The translations under genes and the position numbers were made by a program. Positions 6,091-10,233 of a stretch of DNA of 10,233 nucleotides are shown here, one piece after another. The notes below the pieces were generated by a model. It worked only from the letters and a program-made list of their open reading frames with translations. It had not been told where the DNA came from and searched no databases. This stretch comes from JBIOJB01 sp044450465. Its GTDB lineage: Bacteria > Chloroflexota > Dormibacteria > Dormibacterales > Dormibacteraceae. The stretch lies in assembly GCA_044450465.1 (NCBI GenBank), contig JBIOJB010000102.1, forward strand, positions 1 through 10,233, read 5' to 3'. Each line of letters starts with the position of its first letter. Position 1 is the first letter of the stretch.

Positions 6091-6884
6091 TACTTTCGAG
6101 CGACGTCCCGTCGCGCCAGCTGCAGCGCGTACTCGTGCGCCACCTTCTCAGCGGTGTCCTCGAGGGGCGCGAGCGAAATCTTGTCGTAACGTCGCTCCAG
6201 CGCGATCGCGATGAGGTGGTCGGCAAAGGCGGGGTTCTTGGGCAGCAGGGGCCCGTGCAGGTAAGTCCCGTAGGCGTTGTTCACAACGGCGCCCTCGGTG
6301 CCGTCTTTTCCGTTGTTGCCGAAGCCTGATTTCACTCGCCCAAGGGGTTTCGCCCCGTCGTCGAGGTAGGTGCGCCCTCCGTGGTTCTCGAAGCCGACGA
6401 GCGTCTGTCCGTTCCAGTCCACCACGAGATTGCCGACCATCCTCTTCAGGCCTGCGCTGGGCACGTCGGTGATCGGGATCTTGTCCTCGAAGGCCCAGTG
6501 GATGGTGACCGACGGGAACACGCCCATCCCGGGCAGGTCTTCACCGCGGAACGGCCGGTACCAGCGCCCGAACATCTGGTAACCGGCACAGATGAGCAAG
6601 GCAACGGCCCCGCCTTCGATCGCCTCGCGGATGGCCGGTCCCTTCACTTCGAGCAGGTCGCGGCTGATCAATCGCTGCTGCGAATCCGCCCCGCCGCCCA
6701 TGAAGAAAAGATCGATCTCATGCTGCGCGACGGGCGCGCCCTGCTCCAGAGAGCGCACGTCGACGTCAATGCCCCTCCAGCGGCAGCGCTGCTCGAGGCA
6801 GAGCACGTTTCCAAAATCGCCGTACTGGCTGAGGATGCTCGGATAGAGGTAGCCGATCGTCAGCTTCATGTCGGTCCCGACCAT
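6090..6884 (-). CDS. gatD: Lipid II isoglutaminyl synthase, glutamine amidotransferase subunit GatD
   Basis: GatD releases ammonia from glutamine and passes it to MurT, which amidates the D-glutamate of the peptidoglycan stem peptide. The 264-residue protein is a class I (CobB/CobQ-type) amidotransferase. The expected nucleophile is Cys99 in LLICAGYQMFG and the catalytic His is His210 in YGTYLHG. GFENHGGRTYL (164-174) matches the family segment. The start at ATG 6882-6884 is chosen because GGGAGG (6892-6897) sits 7 bp upstream. An ATG at 6890 would overlap the murT stop as ATGA but leaves only 1 bp from that site. A third ATG at 6869 starts MKLTIGYLYP, the first residues that look conserved, so the true N-terminus may be any of the three. 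murT lies directly upstream with 2 bp between them. Confidence 0.93.
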   Translation of the reverse strand: MVGTDMKLTIGYLYPSILSQYGDFGNVLCLEQRCRWRGIDVDVRSLEQGAPVAQHEIDLFFMGGGADSQQRLISRDLLEVKGPAIREAIEGGAVALLICAGYQMFGRWYRPFRGEDLPGMGVFPSVTIHWAFEDKIPITDVPSAGLKRMVGNLVVDWNGQTLVGFENHGGRTYLDDGAKPLGRVKSGFGNNGKDGTEGAVVNNAYGTYLHGPLLPKNPAFADHLIAIALERRYDKISLAPLEDTAEKVAHEYALQLARRDVARK

Positions 6885-6886
6885 TT

Positions 6887-8353
6887 TCATACCTCCCAAA
6901 AGGGCGCGAGATGTCCGCGGCGGACGAGCTCGTTGCGGATCGCCCACATCGCGCTGTAGTTGGCGATCACGTGCAGGGTCTCGCCGGCGGGCGTCGACGC
7001 GAGGGCCTCATCCAGCGCCTTGGTCAGGTCGGCGATGACAGAAAGTGGTGGCGCGCCGGATCCGTTGCCGCCGCCGATGACCGAGGCGTATTTCAACCTC
7101 AAGACCATCTCGTCCGCGCGCATTCCCGACACCACGAGTGATTCCAGCCGTCCCTTGAGCGCCTCGGCGTCGATGTCCCAGATCCAAGACACGTCTCGGC
7201 TGTCCTGTGGGTTGTTGTTCAGTGCCAGCAGGAGGTGCAGGTTTCCCTTCTCCTTCAGCGCCACCTCGAACACCTGGTTGAACCCACTTGGATTCTTTGC
7301 CATCTCGAGCGAGACCTTGCGGCCGCCGACTTCGAGGGTCTCCATCCTGCCAAAGGCGCTGTGCATCTGTGCGATCGCTTCGGTCACTGCGGAGGGTCGC
7401 GCCCCGAGGGTGAGGGCGGCGGCAGCGGCCGCGATGGCGTTGTAGACGTTGAACATTCCCGGCAGCGGGATTCGCAACTGCAGATTGCCTGCGGGTGTGA
7501 CAAGCTCTGCCGTCGATCCGGAGCTCCCCTCGAGCACGACATTCAAGCCGTGGATCGAGGGTTTGGGACGCCGCCAGCCGCAAGATGGGCAGGAGTAATG
7601 GCCGAGGTGGGCGTAGACGGCGTGGTCGTATTCAAGGTCTGAGCTGCAGCGCGGACAGCGTCGCGAGTCGGCGCTCCGCTCGAGGCCGGCGGCGCTGGAA
7701 CGTCCATCCTCGATCCCGTAATAGACGACTGGATTTGAAATCTCGGCGCCCAGGTAGGCGACGAGCGGATCGTCTGCGTTGAGCACCAGCGTTGAGGTGG
7801 CAGGCAGCTTGGCCAGCGCCGCCGTCCACAGGGCGGCGACGAAATCGATCTCGAAGTAGCGGTCGAGCTGATCGCGAAACAGGTTCGTCACGACGATCAT
7901 CCGCGGGCTCATCTCGGCGATTGCGACCGGGAGGACGCCCTCATCCACCTCGAAGAGCCCGACCACGCCGTCCGGATGTTGGAAGCGGCCTTTCGAGTCT
8001 GCCTGGGTCAACAGAGCGGTCGCGATGCCCTGCATCAGGTTGGCGCCTTCCCGGTTGGTGACGGGCTCAAGGCCGGACTGCCGCAGCGCGGCGGCGATGA
8101 TGCGGGTGGTCGTCGTCTTCCCATTGGTCCCAGTCACAACGGCAAGTCCGTTGCGAAGCCCGCGCGCCATCTCGCCCACAAGCCGCGGATGAAGCGCGTT
8201 GGCGGTGCGGCCGGGCAGCGCCGTACCGCCCCGGCCTGTCGTCCGAGACACCCAGCGGACGGCCTTCCCGGCGTTGAGGGCCACCAGCCCGCCGAGCGGC
8301 AGCTTGTCTGCGCTCACTGCTGACACAAGTCTGTACAACGGACGGGTCGACAA
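6887..8353 (-). CDS. murT: Lipid II isoglutaminyl synthase, Mur-ligase-like subunit MurT
   Basis: MurT is the ATP-dependent Mur-ligase-family partner of GatD. It activates the alpha-carboxyl of D-Glu in lipid II so that ammonia from GatD makes D-isoglutamine. The protein has up to 488 residues. An N-terminal segment leads to the P-loop TGTNGKTTT (74-82), the Mur-ligase central domain (FEVDEG near 135, TNLFRDQLDRY 156-166, LNADDP 191-196), and a four-Cys ribbon typical of MurT (Cys233, 236, 255, 258). The C-terminal DUF1727 domain has KNPSGFNQV and DSRDVSWIWDID, the region where the family's catalytic Asp lies. The start is uncertain. TTG 8353 has no Shine-Dalgarno, and an in-frame GTG at 8326 would remove nine residues ahead of SAVSADKL. 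An ATG at 8358 is out of frame and soon stops. lon lies 49 bp upstream on the same strand. Confidence 0.93.
   Translation of the reverse strand: MSTRPLYRLVSAVSADKLPLGGLVALNAGKAVRWVSRTTGRGGTALPGRTANALHPRLVGEMARGLRNGLAVVTGTNGKTTTTRIIAAALRQSGLEPVTNREGANLMQGIATALLTQADSKGRFQHPDGVVGLFEVDEGVLPVAIAEMSPRMIVVTNLFRDQLDRYFEIDFVAALWTAALAKLPATSTLVLNADDPLVAYLGAEISNPVVYYGIEDGRSSAAGLERSADSRRCPRCSSDLEYDHAVYAHLGHYSCPSCGWRRPKPSIHGLNVVLEGSSGSTAELVTPAGNLQLRIPLPGMFNVYNAIAAAAAALTLGARPSAVTEAIAQMHSAFGRMETLEVGGRKVSLEMAKNPSGFNQVFEVALKEKGNLHLLLALNNNPQDSRDVSWIWDIDAEALKGRLESLVVSGMRADEMVLRLKYASVIGGGNGSGAPPLSVIADLTKALDEALASTPAGETLHVIANYSAMWAIRNELVRRGHLAPFWEV
6891..6897 (-). promoter_or_regulatory. Ribosome-binding site for gatD, inside the murT 3' end
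   Basis: The minus strand reads GGGAGGT here, a strong Shine-Dalgarno in a window where most genes lack one. It lies in the last codons of murT and is spaced 7 bp (from GGGAGG) from the ATG at 6884 but only 1 bp from the ATG at 6890. It therefore favours the downstream start. Confidence 0.6.
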
Positions 8354-8368
8354 GGCATTTCGCTCGGG

Positions 8369-8390
8369 AGCCGGCTTGTGGTTGCCGGCT
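8369..8390 (-). other. Perfect 7-bp inverted repeat between lon and murT
   Basis: AGCCGGC (8369-8375) and GCCGGCT (8384-8390) are perfect inverted copies around an 8-nt loop, in the 49-bp gap between the lon stop and the murT start. In RNA from the minus strand this hairpin ends about 15 nt before the murT start codon. No U-run follows it. It could be a weak or Rho-dependent terminator for lon, a processing site, or a structure affecting murT initiation. I cannot choose among these. Confidence 0.35.
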
Positions 8391-8402
8391 TATTCACCTG
8401 CG

Positions 8403-10233
8403 TCAGCGCCCCGCGCTCCGAGTCTTGCGCCGTGGCGCACTGGCTCGCGCCGCCCGTGCCGGGGCCGGCGCGGCTCGCGCGACCACGCGGGCGCGACCGA
8501 CCTTCCCGTCCCGGCCGTTCCGGCTATTCCCCCCAGCCCTGGCGTCGCCGTCGCCCGGCGCGGGCCGCCGGGCTGTCAGGGCCTCGCCGAGAACGTCGTC
8601 GATCGAGTCGACCAGGACGAAGCGCATCTGCTGACGAAGGTCGGCCGGAATGTCGTCGAGGTCCGCCTCGTTGCGGCGTGGAAGCACGATGCGGCGCAGC
8701 TCTGCACGGTGCGCGCCGAGCACCTTCTCCTTGACCCCGCCGATCGGCAGCACCCGTCCTCGCAGCGTGATCTCTCCAGTCATCGCCACGTCTTCGCGCA
8801 CCGGCCGGCCCGTTAGGATCGAGGCTATCGCCGTGAGCACGGTGACCCCGGCCGACGGTCCCTCTTTGGGCTGCGCTCCGGCCGGCACGTGCACGTGGAT
8901 GTCGTTCTTGTCGAACAGCTCGGGATCGATGCCGAGCTCCAGGGCGTGAGCCTTCAGATAGGACAGCGCTGCGGCGGCCGACTCTTTCATGACGTCGCCC
9001 AGCTGCCCGGTCAGCTTCAGCTCTCCCTTTCCAGGTGTGAGCGCCGCCTCTACGAAGATGATCTCGCCGCCGGTTGGAGTCCACACCATTCCGGTTGCGA
9101 TGCCAGGACGGTCGATGCGCTCGGCCACGTCGTCGAAATAGCGACGCTTGCCCAGGGCTGCGCGCACCCGCTTGGTGTCGTCGGGCGCCCGGCGGGTCCT
9201 CCTGCGGGTCGCCATCTCGGCGACGTCTCGGCGGATGACGGATGCGATCTCGCGCTCGAGGTTGCGCACGCCGGCCTCACGGGTGTACTGGTGGATGATC
9301 AGCCGCACCGCCTCCTCCGAGACCCCCACCTCGTCGGGCCGGAGCCCGTGGGCGGTCAGTTGCTTGGGGATCAGGAAGCGCTGCGCGATCTGGACTTTCT
9401 CGTGCTCCGTGTAGCCGGAGAGGTGAAGCACCTCCATGCGGTCGCGGAGCGCCGGCGGGATCGTCTCAAGCGTGTTCGCGGTGGTGATGAACATGACCTT
9501 CGACAGATCGAAGGGCACGTCCAGGTAGTTGTCGCGGAAGTCCTTGTTCTGCTCCGGGTCGAGCACCTCCAGCAGCGCGGACGAGGGATCGCCCCGCCAG
9601 TCCGCGCCGATCTTGTCGACCTCGTCGAGCATGAAGACCGGGTCGTTGGACTCGGCCCTGCGGATGGCCTGGAGGATGCGGCCCGGCATGGCGCCGATGT
9701 AGGTGCGGCGGTGACCGCGGATCTCCGCCTCGTCGTGCACACCGCCGAGCGATGCCCGCGCGAATTTGCGGCCCATGGCGCGCGCGATCGACTGGCCGAG
9801 GGACGTTTTTCCGACGCCAGGCGGACCGACGAAGCACAGGATCGGTTCGCGTCCGCGATCCATCAGGCCGCGCTGCTGCTTGAGCCGCCTCACCGCGAGG
9901 TGCTCGACGATGCGCTGCTTCACCTTGTCGAGGTCGTAGTGATCGGCGTCCAGGATGGCGCGGGCCTTCTTGACGTCGACCTCGCCGCCCGTCGAGATCT
10001 TCCATGGCAGAGAGACGATCAGCTCGAGGTAGGTGCGGATCACCGATGACTCGGGCGAGGCGCTGGGAATCCGTTCGAGGCGCGCGATCTCGCGATCCGC
10101 CTCACGCTTCGCCTCGGCCGGAAGGCCCGCCCTCTCGATGCGATCGCGCAGCTCGCTCAGCTCCGCGTGTTCGGAGTCGAGCTCCCCCAGCTCGCGCTGG
10201 ATGGCCTTGAGCTGCTCGCGCAGGAAGTACTCC
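8403..10233 (-). CDS. lon: ATP-dependent Lon protease (partial, N-terminus beyond window)
   Basis: Lon is a cytoplasmic AAA+ serine protease that unfolds and degrades damaged and regulatory proteins. The open frame runs from the window edge (partial codon at 10233) for 609 residues. It begins in the coiled linker typical of Lon (EYFLREQLKAIQRELGEL), so only the substrate-binding N-domain is missing. Walker A is GPPGVGKTS (near 9827-9801) and Walker B is VFMLDEVDK. The protease domain has the catalytic Ser in KEGPSAG (codon 8853-8855) and the catalytic Lys in GGVKEK (near 8724). It ends canonically at DSIDDVLGEAL, after which about 56 residues rich in Arg, Ala, Pro and Gly form an unusual basic, probably disordered tail. 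A GTG at 10043 is an internal Val, not the start, because Lon homology continues upstream of it. murT and gatD follow on the same strand. Confidence 0.97.
   Translation of the reverse strand, partial: EYFLREQLKAIQRELGELDSEHAELSELRDRIERAGLPAEAKREADREIARLERIPSASPESSVIRTYLELIVSLPWKISTGGEVDVKKARAILDADHYDLDKVKQRIVEHLAVRRLKQQRGLMDRGREPILCFVGPPGVGKTSLGQSIARAMGRKFARASLGGVHDEAEIRGHRRTYIGAMPGRILQAIRRAESNDPVFMLDEVDKIGADWRGDPSSALLEVLDPEQNKDFRDNYLDVPFDLSKVMFITTANTLETIPPALRDRMEVLHLSGYTEHEKVQIAQRFLIPKQLTAHGLRPDEVGVSEEAVRLIIHQYTREAGVRNLEREIASVIRRDVAEMATRRRTRRAPDDTKRVRAALGKRRYFDDVAERIDRPGIATGMVWTPTGGEIIFVEAALTPGKGELKLTGQLGDVMKESAAAALSYLKAHALELGIDPELFDKNDIHVHVPAGAQPKEGPSAGVTVLTAIASILTGRPVREDVAMTGEITLRGRVLPIGGVKEKVLGAHRAELRRIVLPRRNEADLDDIPADLRQQMRFVLVDSIDDVLGEALTARRPAPGDGDARAGGNSRNGRDGKVGRARVVARAAPAPARAARASAPRRKTRSAGR

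Noticed and set aside
6381..6959. 192-codon plus-strand open frame antisense to gatD and murT
   Set aside because: It is a mirror of conserved GatD/MurT coding sequence with no motifs of its own.
8889..10049. 386-codon plus-strand open frame antisense to lon
   Set aside because: The opposite strand is an unambiguous lon with catalytic motifs, and the antisense translation has no recognisable domain or start signal.

Overview
The window is a GC-rich bacterial chromosome segment made almost entirely of core genes. I see no mobile element, CRISPR array, phage gene or recognisable accessory defence system. MurT/GatD (lipid II amidation), a SLBB-type ComEA, the MEP-pathway enzyme IspE, and several GTG/TTG starts with 4-bp stop/start overlaps suggest a high-GC, probably monoderm lineage of the Terrabacteria type, such as Chloroflexota/Dormibacterota relatives or Actinomycetota. 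That placement is inference; nothing here fixes the phylum.

Layout: (1) positions 1-368, minus strand: N-terminal part of a small predicted lipoprotein with a carboxypeptidase-regulatory-like domain, cut by the window edge. (2) 449-522: tRNA-Gln(TTG) with encoded CCA. (3) 582-4349, plus strand: comEA, comEC and holA, a tight cluster for DNA uptake plus the DNA polymerase III delta subunit; comEA and comEC share a GTGA stop/start overlap. (4) 4368-4721, minus: rpsT (ribosomal protein S20) with a low-complexity tail, convergent with holA. (5) 4775-6054, plus: a gamma-carbonic-anhydrase-like left-handed beta-helix protein overlapping ispE by a TTGA stop/start; it is divergent from rpsT across a 53-bp region holding a perfect TATAAT on the rpsT strand. 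(6) 6090-10233, minus: gatD, murT and lon, transcribed in the order lon, murT, gatD; lon lacks its N-terminus because the window ends.

The genes group as DNA uptake (comEA/comEC), replication (holA), translation (rpsT, tRNA-Gln), isoprenoid precursor synthesis (ispE), peptidoglycan modification (murT/gatD) and proteolysis (lon). The most interesting signals are substitutions at family-defining positions in otherwise intact genes. The ComEC C-terminal metallo-beta-lactamase domain has lost most expected metal-binding motifs (TAPGLGH for THxDxDH, SGGR for HHGS, VGDGQ for VGQGD). ComEA has lost the second glycine of both helix-hairpin-helix hairpins. The gamma-CA-like protein has Glu where the third zinc-ligand His is expected. 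I did not find a convincing undescribed multi-gene system.
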